From a virus: a stretch of 64,000 nt of DNA. Made by a program: the position numbers and the translations under genes. This document shows, in pieces, positions 41,815-49,929 of the stretch. The stretch covers positions 120,017 through 184,016 of the IMG/VR virus record IMGVR_UViG_3300044971_003665. The stretch is one strand, 5' to 3'. The notes under the pieces were generated by a model. It made no database searches. It had not been told where the DNA came from and saw only the letters and a program-made list of their open reading frames with translations. The first letter of the stretch is position 1. The number at the start of each line of letters is the position of its first letter.

Positions 41815-42080
41815 GCGCGCTCAGACTGCCGATCAAGCTCGGCCTTGGCTTCCTGCTGAGCGACAGCGGTGAGCAGGTGATTGCGGATCGCGCCAAGGCG
41901 CGGCGCATCGCCGACGAGATGGCGGCGCAAAAGACCAAGCAGTGCGCGCCGGAGAAGAAGTCCAGGTGGCACGGGATGAACGGTCGCGCCAGCGGCTTCC
42001 AGTGGCACGGGGTCGTCTGGAGCTGCGACGAGTATCACCGGATCAGTTTGGCTGGTCAGCCCGTGGGGGTGCGCAAATGA
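41811..42080 (+). CDS. Small hypothetical protein, 89 aa
   Basis: It starts at GTG 41811. The first 45 residues are helical and Ala/Lys-rich, and the C-terminal half has Trp/His/Cys residues (WHGVVWSCDEYH). Function unknown. Confidence 0.5.
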   Translation: MSALRLPIKLGLGFLLSDSGEQVIADRAKARRIADEMAAQKTKQCAPEKKSRWHGMNGRASGFQWHGVVWSCDEYHRISLAGQPVGVRK

Positions 42081-42310
42081 GCAAACTCACCGATCTGGCT
42101 GACCACTGCAATGCGGGCGCACAGAACGTCGCTGGACTTCTCATCGCGCTCGGCGCGGCTGTGAAGGAGTATGCGAACGGACCGGCAGCACTTCGCTGCG
42201 AGCCGTCCCTGAAGTGCATCATCGGACACATCAGCTTCCTGCTCGGAGAGTCGTTTGGTCCGACATCGAGTGCACTGGAGCAATACGCAGAACAACAGAA
42301 TAAAAAATGA
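42077..42310 (+). CDS. Small hypothetical protein, 77 aa
   Basis: A helical Ala/Leu-rich protein with two hydrophobic stretches but no clear membrane segment (AGLLIALGAAVKEYA). Coupled by 4-base overlaps. Not recognised. Confidence 0.5.
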   Translation: MSKLTDLADHCNAGAQNVAGLLIALGAAVKEYANGPAALRCEPSLKCIIGHISFLLGESFGPTSSALEQYAEQQNKK

Positions 42311-42627
42311 ACAAACTCATCAACCCAGTTTCCGGTGAAGTGAAGGAGATCACCATCTTCGATCTCCTGGAAAGAATGGACCCGGAAACCCATGCCTCAA
42401 TCATGGAGATGTCAGCCAGGTATCCGGACAAGGAGGCCCTCGTCCTGTTCGAGTGTCTGCAGATGGACAGCTCACACTGCGGCCATCTCAGCGTGCTGGC
42501 GATGGGGCCGAGCAACAGCTGGCCTCTCTCCAAAGTGGAGGAGGCAGGGTTCCGGCTCGGGGATGTCCCCAGCCGGTTCCTCTACCCGGTGGCCTACGTG
42601 GACTATCGTAAAAAAGAACAACCATGA
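42307..42627 (+). CDS. Hypothetical protein, 106 aa
   Basis: An acidic, mixed protein starting MNKLINPVSGEVKEI, with a Cys/His pair near residue 57 (SSHCGH). It overlaps the next gene by 4 bases. No family recognised. Confidence 0.5.
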   Translation: MNKLINPVSGEVKEITIFDLLERMDPETHASIMEMSARYPDKEALVLFECLQMDSSHCGHLSVLAMGPSNSWPLSKVEEAGFRLGDVPSRFLYPVAYVDYRKKEQP

Positions 42628-42908
42628 AACTACAATCACCAACAGGGAAGGACATCGTCGGCACCGAGGAGCGGATCTCGGGCGTGGCGCAAATCGTCAA
42701 TGCCGGCATCGAAGCGCCGCAAGTCGACGGACGGTATGACATCGACTACGAAGGCACGACCGACGTGGATTGGGATGCGCAAGAGACGCGGGTCGCTTGC
42801 GGTCAACGCATCTTCGTGGACTCGGAGGGTGCTCTGTGGCTGGAGCGCGAGCTGAAGCTCGTGGCGGAGACAGATGAGGAAGTCGACCACACGGAGGAAG
42901 CTCAGTGA
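42624..42908 (+). CDS. Small hypothetical protein, 94 aa
   Basis: An acidic beta-rich protein with a very acidic C-terminal tail (ETDEEVDHTEEAQ). Coupled to the next gene through a GTGA overlap. Function unknown. Confidence 0.5.
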   Translation: MKLQSPTGKDIVGTEERISGVAQIVNAGIEAPQVDGRYDIDYEGTTDVDWDAQETRVACGQRIFVDSEGALWLERELKLVAETDEEVDHTEEAQ

Positions 42909-43423
42909 AAACCATCAAAGAGATCGCGGCGGACTGCGGGCTCGACTCACACTCACTGCGTCCATCGACGCTGGAGAAGATCGTGAACGACATTTACACC
43001 GGCTCCACGCTCTACGAGGAATCCCTTTACGAGATCATCGGCGCGCTCTACCGGCGCATTGAGAAGCTGGAGGGATACGAGGCTGGCTATCGAGCGACGC
43101 TCTCGAAGATCCTGCTGTGGCTGGACGATCTGGGGTACGGCAACAGCAGCCTGTCGATCGCGGACAATATCCTTCAGACACTCGGGGAACAGCGGGAGCG
43201 CATTGAGAAGCTGGAGGAGCAGAAAGAGTGCTACATCGCCGAGATCAAGGCGCTGGAGTCTGCCGTCGCTGGCAATGCTTCGCGGATAGCGAAGCTGGAG
43301 GAGGAGGCGTATCGCGACGAGTGGAATTGCCCCTCCTGCGGAGGCGAAAGCGAAGACGACGACGACGCGCGGCGGTGTCATCCATGCGGCCTCCGCTTCC
43401 CTCCTGCGGAGGAGGCGCCATGA
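42905..43423 (+). CDS. Coiled-coil protein with C-terminal zinc ribbon, 172 aa
   Basis: It starts at GTG. Residues ~45-135 are a heptad-type coiled coil (RIEKLEGYEAGY, ERIEKLEEQKECY). The last 35 residues hold CPSCGG and CHPCG, a likely zinc ribbon. Such coiled-coil plus zinc-ribbon proteins often act as adaptors, but the partner is unknown. Confidence 0.6.
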   Translation: MKTIKEIAADCGLDSHSLRPSTLEKIVNDIYTGSTLYEESLYEIIGALYRRIEKLEGYEAGYRATLSKILLWLDDLGYGNSSLSIADNILQTLGEQRERIEKLEEQKECYIAEIKALESAVAGNASRIAKLEEEAYRDEWNCPSCGGESEDDDDARRCHPCGLRFPPAEEAP

Positions 43424-43947
43424 GCAACTCTCGTTCGCCACTGACCGACCGGCTCGACACTCGGCTCGCCAACCAGCGAGCATGGAGTCACGGGGATCAT
43501 TACGCTGAGATGCGCGAACACGCCCGGCTTATGGAGGAGCGCGCGACCGATCTGAAACAGCTCGTCTGCGACATGATCAACGGGTTCGAGGAAGGCATGC
43601 TGAACTGCGAGTCCGATGCCGACGAAGGCGTGCGGGGCGCGCGGAAAACCTACAAGGCATACTGCGCCATCCTTGCGAGGGCGCGAGCGGTGGAGGAGGA
43701 GGGCGTCACGATGCACGCCACTGAAACCACCGAAGTCGTGATCGCGAATGCGGCGACTGTCCAGCAGGCGCTCGAAGCACTGACGCACGACCCAGAATCC
43801 GATGCTTGGACCTACTCTCGATACAGAGCCACGCTGAGGAAGGACGGGCGGTTTATCGCAATCGTTACGCCCGACGGGCGTAACGCACTCTCGGAGGATG
43901 CCGAAGCTGAACTCCTACACGCATTGAACCAACCCAAACCCATATGA
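43420..43947 (+). CDS. Hypothetical protein, 175 aa
   Basis: A helical, charged N-terminal 110 residues precede a C-terminal region with strand-rich character (YRATLRKDGRFIAIVTPDG). A GGAGGAGG sequence lies 6-13 bases before the start, although within the previous coding sequence. Function unknown. Confidence 0.55.
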   Translation: MSNSRSPLTDRLDTRLANQRAWSHGDHYAEMREHARLMEERATDLKQLVCDMINGFEEGMLNCESDADEGVRGARKTYKAYCAILARARAVEEEGVTMHATETTEVVIANAATVQQALEALTHDPESDAWTYSRYRATLRKDGRFIAIVTPDGRNALSEDAEAELLHALNQPKPI

Positions 43948-44393
43948 TGTCAAAAACTCACAGCGAAGTCCTCGCGCGGATGATCGCAGAACAAGCAACC
44001 GGAATCGCGGAGCAGCCGCATGGCCTCGGGGCGCTCTACACGGCGCCGTGGAATGACAACGGGACCGTGCGCCCCGGCGGAGAGAAGATCGAGACCAAGG
44101 AGGGCGCCTACGACCTCCTGCGCGACGGGCGGGGTGTCGCGGTGCCCGGCGCCGGCGCGGGGAGCTACTACCAGTTCTTCGAGGAGCTGGGGTTTGCGGA
44201 GGTCCAATCCGTCGAGACTTGCAGCAGCGCCGGCGACTGGACACTGGCGGTGAAGGATGGAGAAGATGGCGACTGGTATCTCGCCTACCAGTCGCAGCGT
44301 TACCCGTATCACGGGTTCAACTACTCGGTGGACTTCAGTCAGGGGTTCTCCACGGTCGAAGCACTGTGCGACGACCTCAACATGCGCGGATGA
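43944..44393 (+). CDS. Hypothetical protein, 149 aa
   Basis: The centre is Gly/Ala/Tyr-rich (VPGAGAGSYYQFFEELGF) and the C terminus is Tyr/Asp-rich. It has two possible Met starts (ATGATG). Not recognised. Confidence 0.5.
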   Translation: MMSKTHSEVLARMIAEQATGIAEQPHGLGALYTAPWNDNGTVRPGGEKIETKEGAYDLLRDGRGVAVPGAGAGSYYQFFEELGFAEVQSVETCSSAGDWTLAVKDGEDGDWYLAYQSQRYPYHGFNYSVDFSQGFSTVEALCDDLNMRG

Positions 44394-44788
44394 TGAGAGA
44401 AATCATCATCTACTCGTCGAACGGCGAGCTGCGCGTAGGCCCTGAAGATGGGATCGTCGACAACGTCAGGTCCGACTACTACGGCACCGACGAGCTGAAG
44501 ACCATTGACCGATTCGACATCGAGGAGTTCTGCATGTTCTGGGGCTGCGAGCCGCAGAGTGGTGACATCCTGGACTTCGGATACTGGGAAGGTGAGCGAT
44601 ACGAGGCGCCGGTGATGGAATGGCGCTTGGATACCGTTATCCCGATGCTGCTGGAGGAAGCTGCGCAGGTCGGCACTCTGGACAAAGTGGGGAATGCTAC
44701 CACACCAGGCGAGCTGTTGAGGTTGATCGCCCGCGGGTTCGCCTTCGGCTCGGTGCCCAAAGAACCGCGAGCACCGGAGGCTCGATGA
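44393..44788 (+). CDS. Hypothetical protein, 131 aa
   Basis: An acidic protein starting MREIIIYSSNGELRV, with a two-Cys stretch near residue 42 (EEFCMFWGCEP). The rest is helical. Coupled to the next gene by a 4-base overlap. Not recognised. Confidence 0.5.
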   Translation: MREIIIYSSNGELRVGPEDGIVDNVRSDYYGTDELKTIDRFDIEEFCMFWGCEPQSGDILDFGYWEGERYEAPVMEWRLDTVIPMLLEEAAQVGTLDKVGNATTPGELLRLIARGFAFGSVPKEPRAPEAR

Positions 44789-45045
44789 ACCGCAAGACAT
44801 CTTACGCATGCTCCGGCATCATCGCCTGTTGGGTATTGCTCAGCTGGCAGATCGCCACCTTCCCGGCGGATGCACCGGACGCGCCGGAGATCGTAGCTCC
44901 TCCTGCGTCCGCTCCAGAACCGGAGGCGCTCCCGCTCCCTACCGATGAACCCGAGGCGCTCCCGCTCCCTACCGAGCGCGACATCACCGGCGTGCAGCTT
45001 ATGCTGACGCAGGAGTGGCCGAAACTCAGACCCAAATCAAAATGA
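44785..45045 (+). CDS. Small signal-anchored, Pro-rich protein, 86 aa
   Basis: Residues ~8-26 (ACSGIIACWVLLSWQIATF) form a signal anchor. A Pro/Ala/Glu-rich stretch with two copies of PEALPLPT from a 30-base tandem repeat follows, then a short helix. It might be exported to the cell envelope. Spanin and lysis regulators share this layout, but there is no further support. Confidence 0.5.
   Translation: MNRKTSYACSGIIACWVLLSWQIATFPADAPDAPEIVAPPASAPEPEALPLPTDEPEALPLPTERDITGVQLMLTQEWPKLRPKSK
44923..44982 (+). repeat. 30-base tandem repeat, two copies
   Basis: GAGGCGCTCCCGCTCCCTAC occurs at 44923 and 44953 inside the signal-anchored protein gene. The unit is 10 codons. Confidence 0.85.
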
Positions 45046-45605
45046 CCATTGAACGAATCGCACAACTGAAAAAAGACCTGGATACCGCGCTCGCTGACGC
45101 GCTGAACCAGGCGGAGACGCTGCAATTCTACGCCCGGGTGCTGCGGCAGGCGGTGCTCACACACGGAGGAGAACTGCGCGTGGATCCCTCACTGAGTGAC
45201 CAGGCCAGGCAGGACACACGGGCGTTGGAATTCAACGGCGGCGGCGTGAGGCTGATCGGCGCTGTGAAAGACACGGAGGACGTCGCCGAAACGATACCGC
45301 GTTATCTCGACCCGCAGTCGCCCCCGCGTCTCCTGCGTGCTTACCTCAGCGGAGACGAAGACTACGTGTCAGAGCTGGAGCACGAAAGCGGACCCGACGG
45401 CTGCGCCGAGGGGTGCCCGGCCTGCGCAGACGAAGCGGCTGCCCGGCCCGGCAGCAAGCAGACCCTGCGGTATGGCGCGCTGTGCAATCTTCTGCTCGAT
45501 GCCGACCGCCGCCGCAGCCATCCCGCCGAAACCGAGCAAGCCATTCGGCTCATCGTCACCGCGTTCGCCGAGTCTGAAGAACTGCCCGTCGAGGGAGAAC
45601 AATGA
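45042..45605 (+). CDS. Hypothetical protein, 187 aa
   Basis: The start at 45042 follows the A-rich AAATCAAA leader. N-terminal helical section, C-terminal Ala/Arg/Glu-rich section with a Cys pair (GCPACAD). The fold is unknown. It overlaps the next gene by 4 bases. Confidence 0.55.
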   Translation: MTIERIAQLKKDLDTALADALNQAETLQFYARVLRQAVLTHGGELRVDPSLSDQARQDTRALEFNGGGVRLIGAVKDTEDVAETIPRYLDPQSPPRLLRAYLSGDEDYVSELEHESGPDGCAEGCPACADEAAARPGSKQTLRYGALCNLLLDADRRRSHPAETEQAIRLIVTAFAESEELPVEGEQ

Positions 45606-45799
45606 ACTGCACCACCTGCCACGAGCCCATCGTGCTGACGCCGTCGGCCCAGGAGCGCGCGCGGAAGGACGTCTGCGGAAACACCGCGGCGTTCTACACG
45701 TCGCTGTTCACGACGCATGCGGACTGCCAGCTTGCCAAGAGGGTCGCTGACACCAGCCGACTCATCGAGACACACTACAGGAGGGGCGCTGATGAGTGA
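45602..45799 (+). CDS. Small Cys-containing protein, 65 aa
   Basis: CTTC at residues 3-6, with further Cys residues at 25 and 42 (DVCG, DCQ), may bind zinc. It overlaps the next gene by 8 bases. Not recognised. Confidence 0.5.
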   Translation: MNCTTCHEPIVLTPSAQERARKDVCGNTAAFYTSLFTTHADCQLAKRVADTSRLIETHYRRGADE

Positions 45800-46004
45800 C
45801 ACCCAGGTCAACTGCAGCATTGAACGCGTGGACCTGCCGAACGACAATGGAGCCATGAAGCCCAGCACGCGACTCACCTGCAGCCGCTGCAGCTACGTGG
45901 TCGAGTGCCTGGGGCAGAGGGGGAGATCCACACGGCGCTGTCTGACCATGCTGCACGAGGGATGTCCGAAGAAGGAAGCCAACACCTATAAGACTCAGAA
46001 ATGA
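45792..46004 (+). CDS. Small zinc-ribbon-like protein, 70 aa
   Basis: Cys residues occur at CSRC, ECLG, RRCL and GCPK, with a central basic stretch (GQRGRSTRRC). The Cys spacing suggests a zinc-binding fold, and the basic charge suggests nucleic acid, but neither is proven. Confidence 0.5.
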   Translation: MSDTQVNCSIERVDLPNDNGAMKPSTRLTCSRCSYVVECLGQRGRSTRRCLTMLHEGCPKKEANTYKTQK

Positions 46005-46540
46005 CCGACACCGAAAAAACCATGCGAGAGGAGCAGTGGATGCTCTCCGCCGAGCTGCTGCTCACGCCCGCCTCTGTGCCCGAGCCGCCGATCGTGACGG
46101 CCTTCAGGCTGCTGGATGAATCGCGATGGGAGCATTTCCGCGATTCGCTCGTCGACAACCCTGCGTTGCGATTCTTCAACCCCGAGTTGCGCGAGTTCTC
46201 CTGTGCCTCCGGCTGGGAGGACCTGGCAGACGAATACGACGTCCCGGAGTATGCGGATTGCTGGCGCATCGACGTCTCCATGCCCGAAGCTGCTCGGCAG
46301 TTCTGCCGGGATTTGCGGGCGCTCGTAGGCAGCGAGGAGACTGCTGATCGCACTGTGCGATACTTCCAGCCGATCTTTCGCGGTCGGCTCGTGCTGTCGG
46401 TGAATCACATGACGAACTGCCTGACGCCCTACTTTCAGGACGAGGACGACTCCAGGTTCCGCGTCACGACGGACATGCTGAAGCATCGCGGATTGACCCG
46501 CTGCCGGCTCGCCGGTGGATTCACACTCATCAACGCATGA
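46001..46540 (+). CDS. Hypothetical protein, 179 aa
   Basis: An acidic mixed alpha/beta protein with Trp/Phe-rich blocks (DESRWEHFRDSL, ELREFSCASGWEDL). The C-terminal half contains several Arg residues. Coupled to the next gene by a 4-base overlap. Not recognised. Confidence 0.55.
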   Translation: MTDTEKTMREEQWMLSAELLLTPASVPEPPIVTAFRLLDESRWEHFRDSLVDNPALRFFNPELREFSCASGWEDLADEYDVPEYADCWRIDVSMPEAARQFCRDLRALVGSEETADRTVRYFQPIFRGRLVLSVNHMTNCLTPYFQDEDDSRFRVTTDMLKHRGLTRCRLAGGFTLINA

Positions 46541-47001
46541 CGGAAACTGACAAACAATGGCCGGCGACCGTGCGCATCAAGGTGGATGTGTGCCCCCGCT
46601 GCGGCGGAACGCACGAGGTCGTCGAGTATCGCAGCTTCGGCCTGGGCGACCAGCAGTTCACCCACTGGGCCTACTGCGAGGCGACGGGCGAGCCGCTGCT
46701 GCTGAACATGGGCGCGTCGCGCCGACACCCGGACCAATTCCTGGTGCGCTTTCTCGGCACCGGACAGAAAGCCAAGTGCGCTCCCAACCCGGACTACCCC
46801 GACGGTATTCACATCAAGGCGCTCAACGCCCAGGTGGGCGCTGCCTGCACGGCGCCGCTACCGTGGCCGGCGAAGGAGATCGGCGCTTGGAAGGTGGAGT
46901 GCGTCATCTGTGGCGCGCGCGCGGCATGCACGACAGCCGGGCGACCGGACGACCCGCGCTCGATCGAAATCAACTGCAAAACAGAAAACCAACCAAAATG
47001 A
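46537..47001 (+). CDS. Zinc-binding-like protein, 154 aa
   Basis: CPRCGG near residue 19 and CVICGA near residue 121 bracket a central domain. The two Cys pairs could belong to one zinc site or two. It overlaps the next gene by 4 bases. Function unknown. Confidence 0.5.
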   Translation: MTETDKQWPATVRIKVDVCPRCGGTHEVVEYRSFGLGDQQFTHWAYCEATGEPLLLNMGASRRHPDQFLVRFLGTGQKAKCAPNPDYPDGIHIKALNAQVGAACTAPLPWPAKEIGAWKVECVICGARAACTTAGRPDDPRSIEINCKTENQPK

Positions 47002-47312
47002 ATAACATTTGCGCCGACCCAAAGTTGGCGATCGAATGTCCGCGTTGTCGCGTCTACCGCCACGAACGGATCCCTGGAACAGCCATGCGCTGCCTCAACT
47101 GCCACGTCGAGTGGAACATCCCGAAGGACCTGAAGCGGTTCCGGCACATGCACCCCGCACGCCGTCGCGGCACAATCAGCGGATGCGAGCAGTCCGTCCA
47201 CGACACGGTCCTGCTGGCCGAGTCTGAGGGGGAGGCGAGGGCCTACGTGCGCGCGGTGCACGGCACCGACCACTTCGTCATCCCGGTGATCGACGGAAAG
47301 GATTACGGATGA
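46998..47312 (+). CDS. Small zinc-ribbon protein, 104 aa
   Basis: CPRC near residue 15 and CLNC near residue 33 fit a zinc ribbon, followed by a basic region (KDLKRFRHMHPARRR). This layout occurs in proteins that bind nucleic acid or polymerase, but the partner is not known here. It is followed by the region-4-like helix-turn-helix gene, overlapping by 4 bases. Confidence 0.55.
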   Translation: MNNICADPKLAIECPRCRVYRHERIPGTAMRCLNCHVEWNIPKDLKRFRHMHPARRRGTISGCEQSVHDTVLLAESEGEARAYVRAVHGTDHFVIPVIDGKDYG

Positions 47313-47659
47313 GCGCGAAACGATCCGTCCGCGAAGAGCATGTGCAGCGCCGCCTCGCTGTTGTTCGCGGCTTCGCTCCGCGCTACGAGGCGGGCGAGAC
47401 CTCGGTGGCGCTCAGCAAGGAGGCGGGCATCAACTGTGTGACACTGCTGCGTTATCTGCGGCTGTTGGGCGTTGCGATACGTCCGAGGGGCTTCAAGAAA
47501 GGGGCGCCGAACTACAAAATCAGGAAGGTGATGAACCACTCGGAGCTGCTGCGATTGTTCGACCGGGGCGACACGCTGGTGTCCATCGGGGCGAAGCTCG
47601 GCATCACCAGGGAACGGGTGCGGCAGATTGCAATCAACAACGGGCGGTCGACGCGGTGA
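47309..47659 (+). CDS. Helix-turn-helix protein resembling sigma70 region 4, 116 aa
   Basis: The C-terminal 40 residues (LLRLFDRGDTLVSIGAKLGITRERVRQIA) fit sigma70 region 4, where LGITRERVRQI is the recognition helix that contacts a -35 element. No region 2 is present. The N-terminal half has a second possible helix-turn-helix (VALSKEAGINCVTLLRYLRLLG). It may recruit polymerase to phage promoters or compete with host sigma. In the same frame, sequence after the TGA continues for 29 protein-like codons to a TAG at 47748-47750, so the stop could be a recent truncation. Confidence 0.65.
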   Translation: MSAKRSVREEHVQRRLAVVRGFAPRYEAGETSVALSKEAGINCVTLLRYLRLLGVAIRPRGFKKGAPNYKIRKVMNHSELLRLFDRGDTLVSIGAKLGITRERVRQIAINNGRSTR

Positions 47660-47769
47660 CATAGCCGGCCGAACATCGGAACTGTCCGCGAGGCGGTGCT
47701 GACTGGCGAGATCGACCTGTCGCACAACAAGGCTGGCGTCAAGAGGTAGCGAGGCTGGAGGTGGAGCGG
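47660..47769 (+). other. Gap with an in-frame remnant after the HTH gene
   Basis: After the TGA at 47657-47659 the same frame reads HSRPNIGTVREAVLTGEI then DLSHNKAGVKR and stops. It has no start codon. The rest of the gap shows no promoter, hairpin or other gene. Confidence 0.4.
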
Positions 47770-47874
47770 ATGGTATGGGCGCGCAACCGCATGGATGGCT
47801 GGAAGGTTGAGGCATACCAACGCGGCAAACACGTCGGACAGTTCACAGTTGAGAGGCACGAATTCACCACATAA
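47770..47874 (+). CDS. Possible small gene, 34 aa
   Basis: ATG at 47770 opens MVWARNRMDGWKVEAY..., ending in ERHEFTT. The composition is protein-like and the stop is followed by the usual A/C-rich leader of the next gene, but nothing else supports it. It may be the remains of a longer gene, since the frame is open 35 codons upstream. Confidence 0.3.
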   Translation: MVWARNRMDGWKVEAYQRGKHVGQFTVERHEFTT

Positions 47875-47881
47875 AAAACCA

Positions 47882-48307
47882 ATGAGCTACACATACACAA
47901 AACTGATCGCGCTGAAGGTCCGCAGAGATGCGGCCGAGGAAGCCTACGAGGACGAGATGGACACCAACCGCGAGCAACGGGCCGACGAATCTGAGGTGGA
48001 CTACACGAAGCAGAACCGCCTGCAGGAGAAATTCGACAAGCTGGTAAGCCAGGTGTGTGACATGGAGAAGCAGGTGATGGAGCGCATGCGCTCGCTGCCG
48101 CCTCCGGAGTTCGCAAGTGTCGTGCCTCCGGAGGGCCTCTACATCTACACCGCTCTGACCGCTAAAGGCAGGGAGCTGACCGTCGTGACTTGTTGCGGCG
48201 GAGAGGTGGGCTACCGGATCGCGCTACACAAAGCGGACACCGTATGCAGACGCGACGGCCTTTCGCTCGCCATCAGCCTGGACTTCAACTGCCGGACCGA
48301 TGCGTGA
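47882..48307 (+). CDS. Hypothetical protein, 141 aa
   Basis: The first 80 residues are a charged helix or coiled coil (RRDAAEEAYEDEMDTNRE), and the last 60 contain a mixed fold with two adjacent Cys residues (VVTCCGGE). The leader is A-rich (AAAAAACCA). Not recognised. Confidence 0.55.
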   Translation: MSYTYTKLIALKVRRDAAEEAYEDEMDTNREQRADESEVDYTKQNRLQEKFDKLVSQVCDMEKQVMERMRSLPPPEFASVVPPEGLYIYTALTAKGRELTVVTCCGGEVGYRIALHKADTVCRRDGLSLAISLDFNCRTDA

Positions 48308-48320
48308 ACCGCATACACCC

Positions 48321-48389
48321 ATGAAAACAACCTACGAAGATGTAGCAAGCCCCCTTGCGGCGAAGAAAGGAGTCAAGCCATGCAGGTAA
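48321..48389 (+). CDS. Possible mini-ORF, 22 aa
   Basis: MKTTYEDVASPLAAKKGVK plus three more residues, with the TAA overlapping the start of the next gene by 10 bases. No independent evidence of function. It could be a coupling leader. Confidence 0.25.
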   Translation: MKTTYEDVASPLAAKKGVKPCR

Positions 48390-48577
48390 GCATCGACGAC
48401 GCAGAGGAGGACCACGGCACGCTGGTCGTGCATCTCGAGCGCGACGACAGTGCGAGCCTCGGCGGATACGGGAACGATCTGACGCTGCGGCTGCCGCTCT
48501 ACGCGCACGAGGCGCAGGACATCATCGACGCCCTGACTCCGATTGCGAATGCTGGGAAGAGAGAAGGCGCACAATGA
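48380..48577 (+). CDS. Small hypothetical protein, 65 aa
   Basis: A beta-rich acidic protein (MQVSIDDAEEDHGTLVVHLE) with a helical C terminus. It overlaps the next gene by 4 bases. Function unknown. Confidence 0.5.
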   Translation: MQVSIDDAEEDHGTLVVHLERDDSASLGGYGNDLTLRLPLYAHEAQDIIDALTPIANAGKREGAQ

Positions 48578-48894
48578 AGCGCGGCCAAAAAATAGCACAG
48601 ACCGCGGTGCGCAACTTCCTGAGCGGACGCACCGAGCCGGTGACCCTATTCCGCGTCTCCTGCGTCGCTGACGAGGCCGCCCTGGCGCGGCGCAAAACGG
48701 GACTGTTCGCGAGTCTGTTCGATTACGAGGTCCTGCTGCCGGACGACTGGACGTCACGCTGGCTCGGCTCCTCGGGATCCTCGGACAGCATGTGCTACGC
48801 CGTGCCGCGCGCCTGGCGGGCCGGTCAGACTCCAGGCAGTCTGCTGATGCCGGGGAGGCTGACGGAAGTGCGCTCGGAGGACTTTGCCTGGTGA
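48574..48894 (+). CDS. Small hypothetical protein, 106 aa
   Basis: A basic protein with a central aromatic region (DDWTSRWLGSSGSSDSMC). It stops 34 bases before the next start. No family recognised. Confidence 0.5.
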   Translation: MKRGQKIAQTAVRNFLSGRTEPVTLFRVSCVADEAALARRKTGLFASLFDYEVLLPDDWTSRWLGSSGSSDSMCYAVPRAWRAGQTPGSLLMPGRLTEVRSEDFAW

Positions 48895-48928
48895 CGATCT
48901 GTGAGGCGATGAAAACAACCCGACCAAT

Positions 48929-49285
48929 ATGAGAACACGCGAAAAATTGATATTCTTGAAGAATTTCCCGAGGCGGGCATCCGTGCCGGCACAACTGCGC
49001 TACATGAAGGATGCGGGCGCCGTGGTGATTGTGGGGTGGAATGCTGCTGTAGGAACTGGATCCCCTTGGGATTGCTACGCGTTTCTGGTAGTCCTGGATC
49101 GCGTCTCCTACTTATTCTTCGAGCAGATGGATCGGTGCGACGGCGAGTATTTCGAAATGCACGTCATCACGGACTACGCAATGTTCCCCAGGATAAAAAG
49201 TGACGGAGCTATTGAGTTTGTTCCGCCTGACGAGCTGAAGAAGGTATTCCGGGAGTTCTTGCACAGATGCAGGGAGGCACTATGA
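48929..49285 (+). CDS. Hypothetical protein, 118 aa
   Basis: It starts MRTREKLIFLKNFPRRA. The base composition of this gene is noticeably lower in GC than its neighbours and its codons include more A/T-ending forms, which suggests a more recent acquisition. The C-terminal half is acidic with a strand-rich centre. The leader is A/C-rich (CAACCCGACCAAT). Confidence 0.55.
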   Translation: MRTREKLIFLKNFPRRASVPAQLRYMKDAGAVVIVGWNAAVGTGSPWDCYAFLVVLDRVSYLFFEQMDRCDGEYFEMHVITDYAMFPRIKSDGAIEFVPPDELKKVFREFLHRCREAL

Positions 49286-49313
49286 AACTTTGCCTGGTAA
49301 CAATCAAAACACT

Positions 49314-49631
49314 ATGAACAAAGGCGACAAGGTAGTTTGCATCAACGACGACTTCGCTCCGCTGTTCGTCCGCGTCTACAGGCAGCTGCCCAAGAAGGGC
49401 GACATCTACACCATCCGGGAGGTGTGTCTGCGGCGCGAGACGATTCGGGGCTCGGATTCTGCGACCGTCGCGCTGCTGCTCGAAGAGCTGAAGAACGACG
49501 TCGACCCGACTCACAAGGGCGGGGAGGAACTGGCGTTCAAGCAGGAACGATTCGCGCCGCTGGAGACGCTGGAGGAGGAAGAAGAAATCGACGCATATGC
49601 CCCGGCACAGCTCGAACTGCAACCGACCTAA
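49314..49631 (+). CDS. Small SH3/KOW-like protein, 105 aa
   Basis: The N terminus GDKVVCINDDFAPLF followed by GDIYTIREVCLRR has the small beta-barrel character seen in many conserved phage proteins of unknown function. The C-terminal 30 residues are very acidic. The start at 49314 follows a leader (CAATCAAAACACT) without a Shine-Dalgarno sequence. It overlaps the next gene by 35 bases. Confidence 0.5.
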   Translation: MNKGDKVVCINDDFAPLFVRVYRQLPKKGDIYTIREVCLRRETIRGSDSATVALLLEELKNDVDPTHKGGEELAFKQERFAPLETLEEEEEIDAYAPAQLELQPT

Positions 49632-49929
49632 GCCGAAGCAATCTCCGACGAAGAAAGTCCGCCGTGCGAAAGTCTGGGACGGCAGGACCGTCGTGGACAT
49701 CGAACTGCCCCCGGGCGTTGCGCTGGTGGTCAACAGCGCGCACGGGAAGCGACTCGCCGGCGTCGCGGTGATGGCCTACATCGGCGGTCGTGGACGACGC
49801 GGATGCTGCAGGAACCAGATCACGAAGCGCTTCAACCCGGACAACTTCCCGTCGATGCTTGCCTGTATCAAAGCCGCCATTCGATGGCGGCGCAAAGCGG
49901 AACATCTACTCAACCAATTCACCAAATGA
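49597..49929 (+). CDS. Small basic protein, 110 aa
   Basis: It starts inside the 3' end of the previous gene in another frame. Lys/Arg-rich, with a beta-rich middle (GRTVVDIELPPGVALVV) and a basic helix (RWRRKAEHLLNQF), so nucleic-acid binding is possible. The first ~15 residues may not be real if the start is further downstream. Overlaps the GHKL gene by 4 bases. Confidence 0.45.
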   Translation: MPRHSSNCNRPKPKQSPTKKVRRAKVWDGRTVVDIELPPGVALVVNSAHGKRLAGVAVMAYIGGRGRRGCCRNQITKRFNPDNFPSMLACIKAAIRWRRKAEHLLNQFTK

